64,000 nucleotides of DNA from Oricola cellulosilytica. GTDB lineage: Bacteria; Pseudomonadota; Alphaproteobacteria; Rhizobiales; Rhizobiaceae. The DNA lies in contig NZ_JAINFK010000007.1 in NCBI RefSeq assembly GCF_019966575.1, forward strand, positions 62,001-126,000. Reading direction: 5' to 3'. The notes under the pieces were generated by a model that saw nothing but the letters and a program-made list of their open reading frames with translations, was not told the origin of the DNA and searched no databases. A program made the position numbers and the translations under genes. This document shows positions 52,212 to 60,259 of this stretch, one piece after another. Each line of letters starts with the position of its first letter. Position 1 is the first letter of the stretch.

Positions 52212-53194
52212 TGAGGCGTGAACAAATCCTCAACGGCGCCGTACTTCTCGGGCTCATAGCCGTGCCGCTGTGGGCATGGTCAAGTGGCGAACCGTTCATC
52301 ATCACGCTGGCAACGAAGGTGGCCGTCCTGGGGCTGGCCGGCGTCGGTCTGAACATCGCGCTTGGCACAGGAGGACTCGTCAGCCTGGGACATGCCGCGT
52401 TTTTCGGGATCGGCGGTTATGCGATGGGCATACTTGCCAGCCACGCGCAGCAATATGTTCCGCTATTTGAGTGGCCGCTGCTGGTGGAAGGCACGAAGTC
52501 GATGCCGGTCATCTGGCTTGTTGCGATCGTCTTCTCAGGGCTTGCCGCGCTCCTGATCGGTGCGCTCAGCCTGCGTACGTCGGGTGTCTACTTTATCATG
52601 ATCACCCTGGCCTTTGCGCAGATGCTCTATTATTTCGCGATCAGTTGGCCCGCTTATGGCGGTGAGGACGGGATGGCGATTTACGTGCGCAACTCGTTTC
52701 CAGGTCTCAACACGCTCGACCCGATCCAGTTTTTCGCGATCACCTTCGTCATCTTGTGCATGACACTGTGGTTCAATGCCCGGTTGGTGCGCTCCCCCTT
52801 TGGCACCGCGCTTGCCGCAGCGCGCCAAAATGCGGAGCGCGTCGAAGCGGTTGGCATCGATCCCTACAAGCTGAGGCTCGCGGCCTTCGTGATTTCCGGC
52901 ATGATCACCGGACTTGCGGGTGCGCTGTTTGCGGACCTCAACCGTTTCGTCAGTCCAACCATGTTTGGTTGGCATTTGAGCGGTGAACTGATCGTTTTCG
53001 TAATTCTTGGCGGCACCGGGCGTTTGCTTGGTCCTGTCGTCGGCGCCGCGATCTTCATCACTCTGGAGCATGTGCTCGGGGGAATCAGCGAGTATTGGCA
53101 GATCTTCCTCGGCGTGTTGCTGCTGGGGGTGGTGCTGGTCGCGCGGGGCGGGGTCATTGCCGTTATTGCCGGAAAAGGGGTCGCCCATGACTGA
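52208..53194 (+). CDS. Liv-type ABC transporter permease (LivM family)
   Basis: A 328-residue permease with the LivM signature 'LNIALGTGGLVSLGHAAFFGIGGYAMG' and late 'VFVILGGTGRLLGPVVGAAIF'. It has about 9-10 TM helices. It overlaps the LivH-type gene by 4 bases and the LivG-type gene by 8. Confidence 0.92.
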   Translation: MMRREQILNGAVLLGLIAVPLWAWSSGEPFIITLATKVAVLGLAGVGLNIALGTGGLVSLGHAAFFGIGGYAMGILASHAQQYVPLFEWPLLVEGTKSMPVIWLVAIVFSGLAALLIGALSLRTSGVYFIMITLAFAQMLYYFAISWPAYGGEDGMAIYVRNSFPGLNTLDPIQFFAITFVILCMTLWFNARLVRSPFGTALAAARQNAERVEAVGIDPYKLRLAAFVISGMITGLAGALFADLNRFVSPTMFGWHLSGELIVFVILGGTGRLLGPVVGAAIFITLEHVLGGISEYWQIFLGVLLLGVVLVARGGVIAVIAGKGVAHD

Positions 53195-53942
53195 TGTGGT
53201 CCTCTCCTGTACGAAGATCAGCAAGGCGTTTGGCGCGCTTCAGGCGAGCAAGGACGTGTCGCTGGATCTTCAGGCGGGCGAGATCCATGCCCTGATCGGA
53301 CCAAACGGCGCCGGAAAATCGACGCTCATCCGCCAGATAAGCGGGGCGATGAAGCCGGATCGTGGGACAGTTCACTTTCTCGGCCACGATGTCACCAGGC
53401 TCTCGGCCATCGAGAGGGCCCGGCTGGGACTTGGCCGAAGCTTTCAAATATCATCGGTCATTCCCGACTTCACAGTGCTGCAAAATGTTGCGCTCGCTGT
53501 TCTCGGCGATGAGGGGAACTCGTTTCACTTCTTTCGTGATCTCCTGAAGGGCCGACCGACGGTCGAGCGGGCCGAAACCTGCATTGCTCGCGTCGGACTT
53601 GAGGATCGCCGGGCCGTCCGCGCTGCCGATCTCGCCCATGGCGAGCGGCGCCGACTGGAAATCGCCACGGCGCTGGCGCTCGAACCGAGGGCGTTTCTGC
53701 TGGACGAACCGATGGCCGGGATGGGCGCGGAAGGTGCGTCGGAAATGACCAGACTACTGGACACGTTGCGCCACGAGGCGCCGATACTTCTCATCGAGCA
53801 CGACATGGATGCGGTCTTCGCGCTGGCCAACCGGATTAGCGTCCTCGTCTACGGCGAAATTATCGCGACGGGCACGTCGGACGAGATTCGGAGCAACGCG
53901 GAGGTGCGCCGCGCCTATTTGGGCGAGGAGGAAACCGCATGA
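53187..53942 (+). CDS. Liv-type ABC transporter ATP-binding protein (LivG family)
   Basis: A 251-residue ATPase with Walker A 'GPNGAGKST', the LivG-typical 'GLGRSFQ', signature 'DLAHGERRRLEIATAL' and Walker B 'AFLLDEPMAGMG', then 'LIEHDMDAVFALANR'. It energises import by the LivHM permeases. ATG 53187 overlaps the LivM-type gene. Confidence 0.93.
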   Translation: MTDVVLSCTKISKAFGALQASKDVSLDLQAGEIHALIGPNGAGKSTLIRQISGAMKPDRGTVHFLGHDVTRLSAIERARLGLGRSFQISSVIPDFTVLQNVALAVLGDEGNSFHFFRDLLKGRPTVERAETCIARVGLEDRRAVRAADLAHGERRRLEIATALALEPRAFLLDEPMAGMGAEGASEMTRLLDTLRHEAPILLIEHDMDAVFALANRISVLVYGEIIATGTSDEIRSNAEVRRAYLGEEETA

Positions 53943-54628
53943 CGCTTCTTTCGCTGAGCGACGTGACCGCATCCTACGGTGCGGCCCAGGCACTCTTCGG
54001 AGTCAGCCTGACCGTGGACGAAGGGGATGTCGTCGCCCTCATGGGGCGCAACGGCATGGGCAAGACGACGACCATCCGCACAATCTGCCGGATGATGCCG
54101 GTCAAGTCGGGCGAGGTTCGTTTCCGTGGCCGGTCGATCAACCGTGTTCCTTCGCACCGCGTAGCGCGAATGGGAATCGGCCTTGTGCCGGAGGGACGGC
54201 GCTGCTTCGCGAACCTCACTGTGGAAGAGAACCTTGTTGCCGCCGCGCGCCCGGGAGACTGGAACTTTGCCTCGGTCTCCCAACTCTTTCCCCGGCTGGC
54301 AGAGCGTCATGACCAGATCGCGGCATCGCTGTCCGGTGGCGAACAGCAGATGCTGGCAATCGGCCGTGCGCTGATGACCAATCCTACGCTGCTTATCCTT
54401 GACGAGGCGACCGAGGGCCTCGCGCCGATCGTTCGCCAGGAAATCTGGAACGCCGTCCGAACCCTGAAGGCAACCAGCGCGCTCGCTATCCTGGTCGTAG
54501 ACAAGTCGATCAAAGAACTGGCGAGTGTTGCGGATCACGCGGTGATTATCGAGCGCGGCAAGGATGTCTGGACGGGACCCATATCCGGTATCTCGAAAGA
54601 TGTGACAGACCGGTTCCTCGGAGTTTAA
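53939..54628 (+). CDS. Liv-type ABC transporter ATP-binding protein (LivF family)
   Basis: A 229-residue ATPase with Walker A 'GRNGMGKTT', signature 'LSGGEQQMLAIGRALM' and Walker B 'LLILDEATEGLAP'. The usual LivF 'EH/DQ' switch region reads 'LVVDKSIKELASVAD', so the switch histidine seems replaced by Lys/Asp. It overlaps the LivG-type gene by ATGA. Confidence 0.92.
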   Translation: MTLLSLSDVTASYGAAQALFGVSLTVDEGDVVALMGRNGMGKTTTIRTICRMMPVKSGEVRFRGRSINRVPSHRVARMGIGLVPEGRRCFANLTVEENLVAAARPGDWNFASVSQLFPRLAERHDQIAASLSGGEQQMLAIGRALMTNPTLLILDEATEGLAPIVRQEIWNAVRTLKATSALAILVVDKSIKELASVADHAVIIERGKDVWTGPISGISKDVTDRFLGV

Positions 54629-54630
54629 CG

Positions 54631-55035
54631 ATGGCATTTACGGTCAGGCAGAAGGTGCTTTTCAGGCATTGCGATCCGGCGGGCATCGTCTTCTTTCCGC
54701 GTTATTTCGAGATGATCAACGACATTGCCGAGGCCTGGTTCAGTGAAAGTCTCAATGCACCCTGGCAGGAAATGCACCGGAACAACGGCGTTCCGACAGC
54801 TCAAATCGAGGTGGCTTTCAAGGCACCCAGCCGCCACGGCGACATGCTGGAGATCACGCTGACGCCGCAGAAGATCGGTGCAACCAGCGTTTCGCTGGAG
54901 TTCGTCGCGGCCGGCGCGGACGGCGTGCGGTTCATCGCCCGCTCAACGCTTGTCTACATCAACGCGCATGGGCGGCCGGAGCGCTGGCCCGATGAATTGC
55001 GCGAAAGAATTACCAGGGAAATCGGAGAAAGTTGA
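54631..55035 (+). CDS. Hot-dog acyl-CoA thioesterase (4-hydroxybenzoyl-CoA thioesterase-like)
   Basis: A 134-residue single hot-dog thioesterase with the catalytic Asp in 'FRHCDPAGIVFFPRYFEM', the 4HBT active-site signature. It hydrolyses an aryl- or acyl-CoA. In this operon it could release trapped CoA from side products such as dead-end anthranilyl-CoA derivatives. It is two bases after the LivF-type gene and overlaps ridA by one base. Confidence 0.83.
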   Translation: MAFTVRQKVLFRHCDPAGIVFFPRYFEMINDIAEAWFSESLNAPWQEMHRNNGVPTAQIEVAFKAPSRHGDMLEITLTPQKIGATSVSLEFVAAGADGVRFIARSTLVYINAHGRPERWPDELRERITREIGES

Positions 55036-55442
55036 TGCCGAACCGGATCATACATCCCGAGGGATGGCGTCCCGCGAAAGGCTACGCAAATGGCGTCCTT
55101 ACGGAAGATGGACGGCTGTTCATAGGTGGGCAGATCGGCTGGAATGCCAACCAGGTCTTCGAGAGCCACGACTTCATCGGCCAGATGGAGCAGACGCTTC
55201 GAAATATCGTGGCGGTTGTCGAGGCAGCGTCTGGCAAGATCGAGGACATTGTGCGGCTGACCTGGTATGTTACCGACAAGAGGGAATATGTCGCGCGTCA
55301 GAAAGAGGTCGGCGCGGCTTATCGCCGGGTTCTGGGCAAGCACTTTCCGGCGATGACCATGATCGTAGTTGCGGCGCTCGTCGAGGACGAGGCGCTGGTC
55401 GAAATCGAAGCGACAGCGGTCTTGCCGAAGCCCAAGATTTGA
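55035..55442 (+). CDS. RidA-family (YjgF/UK114) enamine/imine deaminase
   Basis: A 135-residue Rid protein (MPNRIIHPEGWRPAKGYANG) with 'LFIGGQIGWNA', 'MEQTLRNIVAVVEAA', 'IVRLTWYVTDK' and a late 'EIEATAVL'. RidA proteins hydrolyse reactive enamines/imines to ketones and ammonia. Its TGATG coupling at the end of the operon is notable: the known product of aminobenzoyl-CoA monooxygenase/reductase is an enamine-like 2-amino-5-oxo-cyclohexene-carboxyl-CoA. It may therefore be the deaminase of the pathway. The canonical RidA arginine in 'EIEA' context appears altered, so it may be an Rid subfamily member. Confidence 0.82.
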   Translation: MPNRIIHPEGWRPAKGYANGVLTEDGRLFIGGQIGWNANQVFESHDFIGQMEQTLRNIVAVVEAASGKIEDIVRLTWYVTDKREYVARQKEVGAAYRRVLGKHFPAMTMIVVAALVEDEALVEIEATAVLPKPKI

Positions 55443-55472
55443 GTTGGTGAGCGTTGCGGCTGGATGACAGCG

Positions 55473-55526
55473 TGACCCATCTCAAGCCATTCGCGGCTTG
55501 GGCGGCGCAAAGCGCTTCATGGGTCA
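55473..55526. terminator. Nested hairpin region between convergent ridA and iolJ-like gene
   Basis: An outer 8-bp stem TGACCCAT/ATGGGTCA (55473-55480 and 55519-55526) encloses CAAGCC/GGCTTG (55483-55488 and 55495-55500) and a GCGC-AAA-GCGC stem (55505-55515). Symmetric structure between two converging operons suggests a bidirectional terminator, although there is no T-run. Confidence 0.4.
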
Positions 55527-55564
55527 AACCGCCTCGTTAAACACATTGCGCCGGAGAGCGATGG

Positions 55565-56404
55565 TCAGGTCTGGGGCAGTGCACCGAACGCCCGGATGAC
55601 GGACCGTGCCGCGGCGAAGACCGGATCGTGGGTTTCATTCAGGATTGTCACGCGGTCAAAGCGGCTCGCATCGCGGTTGACGGCCTCGCGCAGCGCGGCG
55701 CCGAACGCCATGCGCAATTCCGTCCCGATGTTGAACTTGCAGATCTTCGTCGTTGTCGCTAGGCGCGTGCGCTGTTCGACCGGGATCCCCGATCCACCGT
55801 GGATCACAAGCGGGACATCGGTCACCGCTTCGATCGCGCGAATGCGCCCCTCGTCGAGCCCGCCCTGCTTGTCTTGCTGCAGATGCACGTTCCCGACGGA
55901 TATCGCCATCGCGTCCACGCCCGTTTCCCTGGCGAATACGGCCGCTTCACCCGGATGGGTGCCGTCGGAATTCTCGCCGCCTGCGTAACCGACAAAGCCG
56001 ATCTCGCCTTCGCAGGAGATGCCGGCCGCGTGCGCCATTTCGGCAATCTTCGCAGTCTCGTCGATGTTCTGACGCAGCGGCTTGCGCGATCCATCGTACA
56101 TCAGCGACGTGAAACCGCTGTCGAGCGCTTCGCGGCACTCCTCCAGCGTGTAGCCGTGATCGAGATGCGCGACGACCGGAACGGAAACGCTTTCGGCAAG
56201 GTGACGAAACATTTTTCCGAGAACGGGGAGGGGCGTATGCACCCTGCAGGACGGGCCGGCCTGGAGAATGACGGGAGCGTTTTCGGCCTCGGCCGCCAGG
56301 ACGAAGGCGCGCATGTCCTCCCAGCCGAGACAGACGAGCCCGCCCACCGCATATCCGCCCTTCAGCGCCGGTTGCAGCACGTCCGAAAGCGTCGCGAGAG
56401 TCAT
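55565..56404 (-). CDS. iolJ: Class II aldolase, probable 6-phospho-5-dehydro-2-deoxy-D-gluconate aldolase
   Basis: A 279-residue zinc aldolase. Metal-binding histidines are in 'VVAHLDHGYTLEECREAL', 'NVHLQQD' and 'VIHGGSGIP'; 'GEIGFVGYAGGENSDGTHP' is class II-specific. Sequence alone cannot separate fructose-bisphosphate from inositol-type aldolase. Overlap with iolB (ATGA) indicates the last inositol step, splitting DKGP to DHAP and malonate semialdehyde. ATG 56404 fits the family start; the longer upstream frame overlaps iolB. Confidence 0.82.
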   Translation of the reverse strand: MTLATLSDVLQPALKGGYAVGGLVCLGWEDMRAFVLAAEAENAPVILQAGPSCRVHTPLPVLGKMFRHLAESVSVPVVAHLDHGYTLEECREALDSGFTSLMYDGSRKPLRQNIDETAKIAEMAHAAGISCEGEIGFVGYAGGENSDGTHPGEAAVFARETGVDAMAISVGNVHLQQDKQGGLDEGRIRAIEAVTDVPLVIHGGSGIPVEQRTRLATTTKICKFNIGTELRMAFGAALREAVNRDASRFDRVTILNETHDPVFAAARSVIRAFGALPQT

Positions 56405-57243
56405 TTGAACTTGGCGACCATGTCTAGGATGCCCGGGATCGTGTGCAACTGATCTGCATGTGTCGGCTGGAAGTACTGTACCAACGAGCGCTGAGACAGC
56501 CCGCCGAGGATGGTGAAGTAGTACATCTCGTAACCGGGAAGAACGGCGCAGGGGTGATAACCCTTGTCGATGCAGATCGTCGAGCCGTCGACGATGTGAT
56601 AAGCGTCGCCCGGCTCGTTGTCCTGGCGCTGCAGCATCTGCAGGCCGGAACCGTAATTGGGTCGGAAACGGAAATTGTAGGTTTCGTCGTGGCGTGTTTC
56701 GTCGGGCAGGCGGTCCGTATCGTGCTTGTGCGACGGGAACCCCGACCACCCGCCTTGGCCAACCGTGTAGAGCTCGCTGACGAGAAGTCGACCCACCTTG
56801 CCGTGTTGCTTCTGGCCAAGAATGTGCTTGATCTTGCGATGCGTCTTGGTGTCGTCCGACCCGTACTGGACGAGATCCAACTCGTCCTTGCGGACCGCGA
56901 AGGCCTCCAGCACGCAGTCAAATTTCGCGCCCGCGATGAAGATTTCAGCCGTATCGGATCTGCAAACCATTTCGGCCTTCGCGCCGGTCGGAACGTAGAC
57001 GCCTTCCGGGTCGCCGTCCCAGACGTCGACGCCACGGCCTCCCAACGCTTCGGCCCGGAAGCGTTCGACGTTCACGTCGACCGTTCCCGTCGCCGGTACG
57101 ATACAGGTCTCGTAGCCCGGCACCGTGTACTCGAATGCCTCGTCCTTCTTCAGCTTGACGATATTGAAGTAGTTGAGCGGCACGCGATCATGATCGACGT
57201 CGACGATCGGAGTGTTGTTGTTTTCATAGGGTGGAATGTGCAT
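56401..57243 (-). CDS. iolB: 5-deoxy-glucuronate isomerase
   Basis: A 280-residue bicupin protein (MHIPPYENNNTPIVDVDHD) with metal-binding 'GFPSHKHDTD' and 'YHPCAVLPGYEMYYFTILGG'. It isomerises 5-deoxy-D-glucuronate to 5-dehydro-2-deoxy-gluconate in inositol breakdown. It overlaps iolC by 20 bases upstream and the aldolase gene by 4 downstream. Confidence 0.93.
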   Translation of the reverse strand: MHIPPYENNNTPIVDVDHDRVPLNYFNIVKLKKDEAFEYTVPGYETCIVPATGTVDVNVERFRAEALGGRGVDVWDGDPEGVYVPTGAKAEMVCRSDTAEIFIAGAKFDCVLEAFAVRKDELDLVQYGSDDTKTHRKIKHILGQKQHGKVGRLLVSELYTVGQGGWSGFPSHKHDTDRLPDETRHDETYNFRFRPNYGSGLQMLQRQDNEPGDAYHIVDGSTICIDKGYHPCAVLPGYEMYYFTILGGLSQRSLVQYFQPTHADQLHTIPGILDMVAKFK

Positions 57244-58246
57244 CGGGCTTCCTTTCACGTTCCCGCGGGCCCGCGTGATCCGCGAGAAAAGTGTCGAGTT
57301 CGGATCTGTCCGGCATCGCCGGGGCGCAGCCCGGTTTTCCGACGACAATCGCCGCGCAAGCTGAGCCGCGCAGGACCGATTCATGCAAAGCGAACCCGTC
57401 GGCAAGGGAAGCCATCAGCCCGGCCATGAAGCTGTCGCCCGCGCCGGTCGGCTTGAGCGCGGTAACGGGAAAAATTCCGGTGCGTGTCTCCTCGCCGCCG
57501 GCGAAGGTGATCGCGCCCTTGTCTCCCATCTTGTAGACGACGATGGTTGCCGCGGTTTCGGCAAGCTTTCGCGCATGGGCGAGGCCCTTGTCGATGCCGC
57601 CGGCCATGAAGCCGAATTCCTCGTCGTTGCCGACGATCACGTCACTCAATGCGCCGGCGCGCGACAGAACGTCGGCTGCCTCCTGCGGCGAGGGCCAGGA
57701 ATAGGGTCGGTAGTCCACATCAAAGATGATCGGCAGCCCGGCCTTTCTCGCGAGATCGAAGGCGTGAAAGGCGGCGTCGCGCGAGGGCTCGGCGGCAAAC
57801 ACCGTTCCCGCCGTGATCAGCGCGCCGTAGGCCGGGTAATCGACGGCCTCGACATCGGCGCGCGACATCTGAAAATCGGCCGCGCCGTTGCGATAAATGA
57901 CGCTTTGATGATCGTCGACGCGCGTTTCATAAACCGCCAGTGAATTGCGGAATTCCCCGCCGACGGAACGCACGGATTTGCGGTCAATGCCATAAGCGTC
58001 GAGCTGGTTCAGACAATAGCGGCCTATGGAATCGTCCGACACGCAGGTCACCAGCGCTGCCTTGCCGCCGAGCTTGACGATGCCGGCGGCGATGTTTGCG
58101 GACGAGCCGCCCATCGCGACGGTCATTTCGGCGGCGTCTTCGGTTCTCACACCGGCCGGTTGCGGCGACAGATCCATTCCGACGCGGCCGATGACGAGAA
58201 AGTCGTTCCGTGCGATACCGTCGATCACATGCGCAGATGCGGTCAT
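57224..58246 (-). CDS. iolC: 5-dehydro-2-deoxygluconokinase
   Basis: A 340-residue PfkB-family kinase with 'MGGSSANIAAGIVKLGG' and the catalytic 'KPTGAGDSFMAGLM'. It phosphorylates 5-dehydro-2-deoxygluconate. The inositol context (iolD upstream, iolB downstream with overlap) secures the assignment over other ribokinase-type enzymes. The C-terminus 'GPRERERKPDAHSTL' is read through the iolB start. Confidence 0.93.
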   Translation of the reverse strand: MTASAHVIDGIARNDFLVIGRVGMDLSPQPAGVRTEDAAEMTVAMGGSSANIAAGIVKLGGKAALVTCVSDDSIGRYCLNQLDAYGIDRKSVRSVGGEFRNSLAVYETRVDDHQSVIYRNGAADFQMSRADVEAVDYPAYGALITAGTVFAAEPSRDAAFHAFDLARKAGLPIIFDVDYRPYSWPSPQEAADVLSRAGALSDVIVGNDEEFGFMAGGIDKGLAHARKLAETAATIVVYKMGDKGAITFAGGEETRTGIFPVTALKPTGAGDSFMAGLMASLADGFALHESVLRGSACAAIVVGKPGCAPAMPDRSELDTFLADHAGPRERERKPDAHSTL

Positions 58247-58270
58247 GCCCGGCCCTCGGCGATCTTCATC

Positions 58271-60142
58271 CTACACTCCCCTGCGCTGGCGAGCGCGGGC
58301 GCTCTCAATGTCCTCGTGAGCGGCGGTCACGCTGGTACTCTCGGACACATGCGGCGTGCCGACTTCCCACCACGCGTGCCCTTCGGCGGTCCAGCCCTCA
58401 TACGGATCGACCTTCATCACGATAACGAAAGTCCGGTCGCTTGCCTTGGCGCGTTTGAAGGCGTCGCCCAGTTCGGACGGATTTGACACCGTCTCGGCAA
58501 TGGCGCCCATGGATGCCGCATGGGCCTCGAAGTCGACGGCGAAGGACGAGGGGACGGTCGGGCAGTCCTCGATCAGATTGTTGAAGCTCTCGTTTCCGGT
58601 GTTGTTCTGCAGCTTGTTGATCACCGCGAAGCCCCCATTGTCGAGCACGAGGACGATCAATTTTTTCTCTGTTAAAACAGATGAGTAGAGATCGGAGTTC
58701 ATCAACAGGTAAGAGCCGTCACCGACCAGCACGATCGTATCCCGCTCGGGCTCGCGCTCCGACTGCGCGATGCGCGCGCCCCAGCCGCCGGCGATTTCGT
58801 AGCCCATGCACGAGAAGCCGAACTCCACATCGACCGTGCCGATGTCGAGGGTCCGCCAATTTGCGGTGACCTCTGCCGGGAGGCCGCCCGCCGCCGTGAC
58901 AATACGATCACGCGGATCGCAGAGTTCGTTCACGACGCCGATCGCCTGTGCGTAGGAATTGGGGCGATTGCCCGGCGAGACGTTTCCCGCGACATACTCG
59001 TCCCATTTTTTCCGTTCGCCGCGGGCCGACGCGGTCCATTTTCCGGGCGCAACGTAACCGTCAAGCGCCTTGTTCAGTGACGCGAGGCCCAGTTTCGCGT
59101 CGCCGACCACCGTCGCGGACATATGCTTGGCGGCATCGTGCCGGGCGGCGTTCAGACCGATGATCCGGGCCGACTTGTCGAACGCCGTCCACGATCCCGT
59201 TGTGAAATCCTGCAGGCGGGTGCCGACGGCCAGAACGACATCCGCCTTTTCGGCAATCGAATTGGCGCTGTTCGATCCCGTGACGCCGATCGGGCCGATG
59301 TTGAGATCGTGGGTGGCGACCATGTTGGCGCGTCCGGCGATGGTCTCCACGACAGGGATCCCGCGGGCTTCAGCAAATGTCGTCAGTTCCTCCACCGCGC
59401 CGGAATACTGGACGCCGCCGCCGGCGATAATCATCGGCCGCTCGGCGGATTTCAGGATCGCAGCGGCTCGTGCGATTTCTTCCGTGTCGGGATGTTGACG
59501 GCGGATCCGGTGAACGCGCTCCTCGAAAAAAGCCAATGGGTAATCGAAGGTCCAGCCCTGCACGTCCTGCGGAAGGCCGATGAATGCCGGACCGCAATCG
59601 GCGGGATCAAGCATGGTGGCTATGGCCGAGGGAAGGGACTGGATGATCTGCGCCGGGTGCGTGATGCGGTCCCAAAAGCGGCTGACGGCCTTGAAGGCGT
59701 CGTTCAATCCAAGCGCCGGGTTGCCGTAATGCTCAAGTTGCTGAAGCACCGGGTCGGGCAGGCGGGTGATGAATGTGTCGCCGCACAACATCAGCATCGG
59801 CAGGCGATTGGCATGTGCGAGCGCTGCGGCCGTTAGCAGGTTGGCGGTTCCCGGGCCAGCGGATGCCGTGCAGAACATGAAGCGGCGGCGAAGGTGATAC
59901 TTGGCGTAAGCGGCGGCCGCGAACCCCATGCCCTGTTCGTTCTGTCCGCGGTAAAGCGGGAAAATGTCGCGGTGCGCATAAAGCGCCTCACCGAGACATG
60001 TTACATTGCCGTGCCCGAAAATGCCGAAGCCGCCGCCGCAAAGGCGAGTCTTTTCGCCGTCGATCTCGATGTACTGGGCAGCCAGATAGCGAACGATGGC
60101 TTGCGCAACGGTCAATCTGACGGTCTCGGGTTTCGATGTCAT
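58271..60142 (-). CDS. iolD: 3D-(3,5/4)-trihydroxycyclohexane-1,2-dione hydrolase
   Basis: A 623-residue thiamine-diphosphate enzyme: N-terminal PYR domain ('GFGIFGHGNVTCLGEAL', 'YRGQNEQGMGFAAAAYAK'), central domain and C-terminal TPP motif 'GDGSYLLMNSDLYSS...NN/NGGF'. It hydrolyses the inositol-derived ring diketone to 5-deoxy-glucuronate. ATG 60142 follows a clear GGAGG-like site. It is first in the operon iolDCBJ, facing the palindrome at 60218. Confidence 0.95.
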   Translation of the reverse strand: MTSKPETVRLTVAQAIVRYLAAQYIEIDGEKTRLCGGGFGIFGHGNVTCLGEALYAHRDIFPLYRGQNEQGMGFAAAAYAKYHLRRRFMFCTASAGPGTANLLTAAALAHANRLPMLMLCGDTFITRLPDPVLQQLEHYGNPALGLNDAFKAVSRFWDRITHPAQIIQSLPSAIATMLDPADCGPAFIGLPQDVQGWTFDYPLAFFEERVHRIRRQHPDTEEIARAAAILKSAERPMIIAGGGVQYSGAVEELTTFAEARGIPVVETIAGRANMVATHDLNIGPIGVTGSNSANSIAEKADVVLAVGTRLQDFTTGSWTAFDKSARIIGLNAARHDAAKHMSATVVGDAKLGLASLNKALDGYVAPGKWTASARGERKKWDEYVAGNVSPGNRPNSYAQAIGVVNELCDPRDRIVTAAGGLPAEVTANWRTLDIGTVDVEFGFSCMGYEIAGGWGARIAQSEREPERDTIVLVGDGSYLLMNSDLYSSVLTEKKLIVLVLDNGGFAVINKLQNNTGNESFNNLIEDCPTVPSSFAVDFEAHAASMGAIAETVSNPSELGDAFKRAKASDRTFVIVMKVDPYEGWTAEGHAWWEVGTPHVSESTSVTAAHEDIESARARQRRGV

Positions 60143-60217
60143 CGGAGGCGATCCATTGTCGTTGGGGCTCGGCGTAACAATACGGCTTGACCGTTATCCA
60201 ACAACAAGGATACAAAT

Positions 60218-60235
60218 TTTGCAACCGGTTGCAAA
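60218..60235. promoter_or_regulatory. Perfect 18-bp LacI-type palindrome in the iolD divergent promoter
   Basis: TTTGCAACCGGTTGCAAA is an exact palindrome with the central CG step typical of LacI-family operators. It sits 76 bases before iolD and 25 bases before the Gfo/Idh/MocA gene. The partial LacI gene at 63440 is the obvious candidate regulator. Confidence 0.72.
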
Positions 60236-60259
60236 GCGATATTCGGGAGGATTGGAAAT

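Noticed and set aside
55565-56404. Annotation as fructose-bisphosphate aldolase of glycolysis
   Set aside because: The class II fold is shared, but start-stop overlap with iolB and the order iolD-C-B make the inositol aldolase role more likely.
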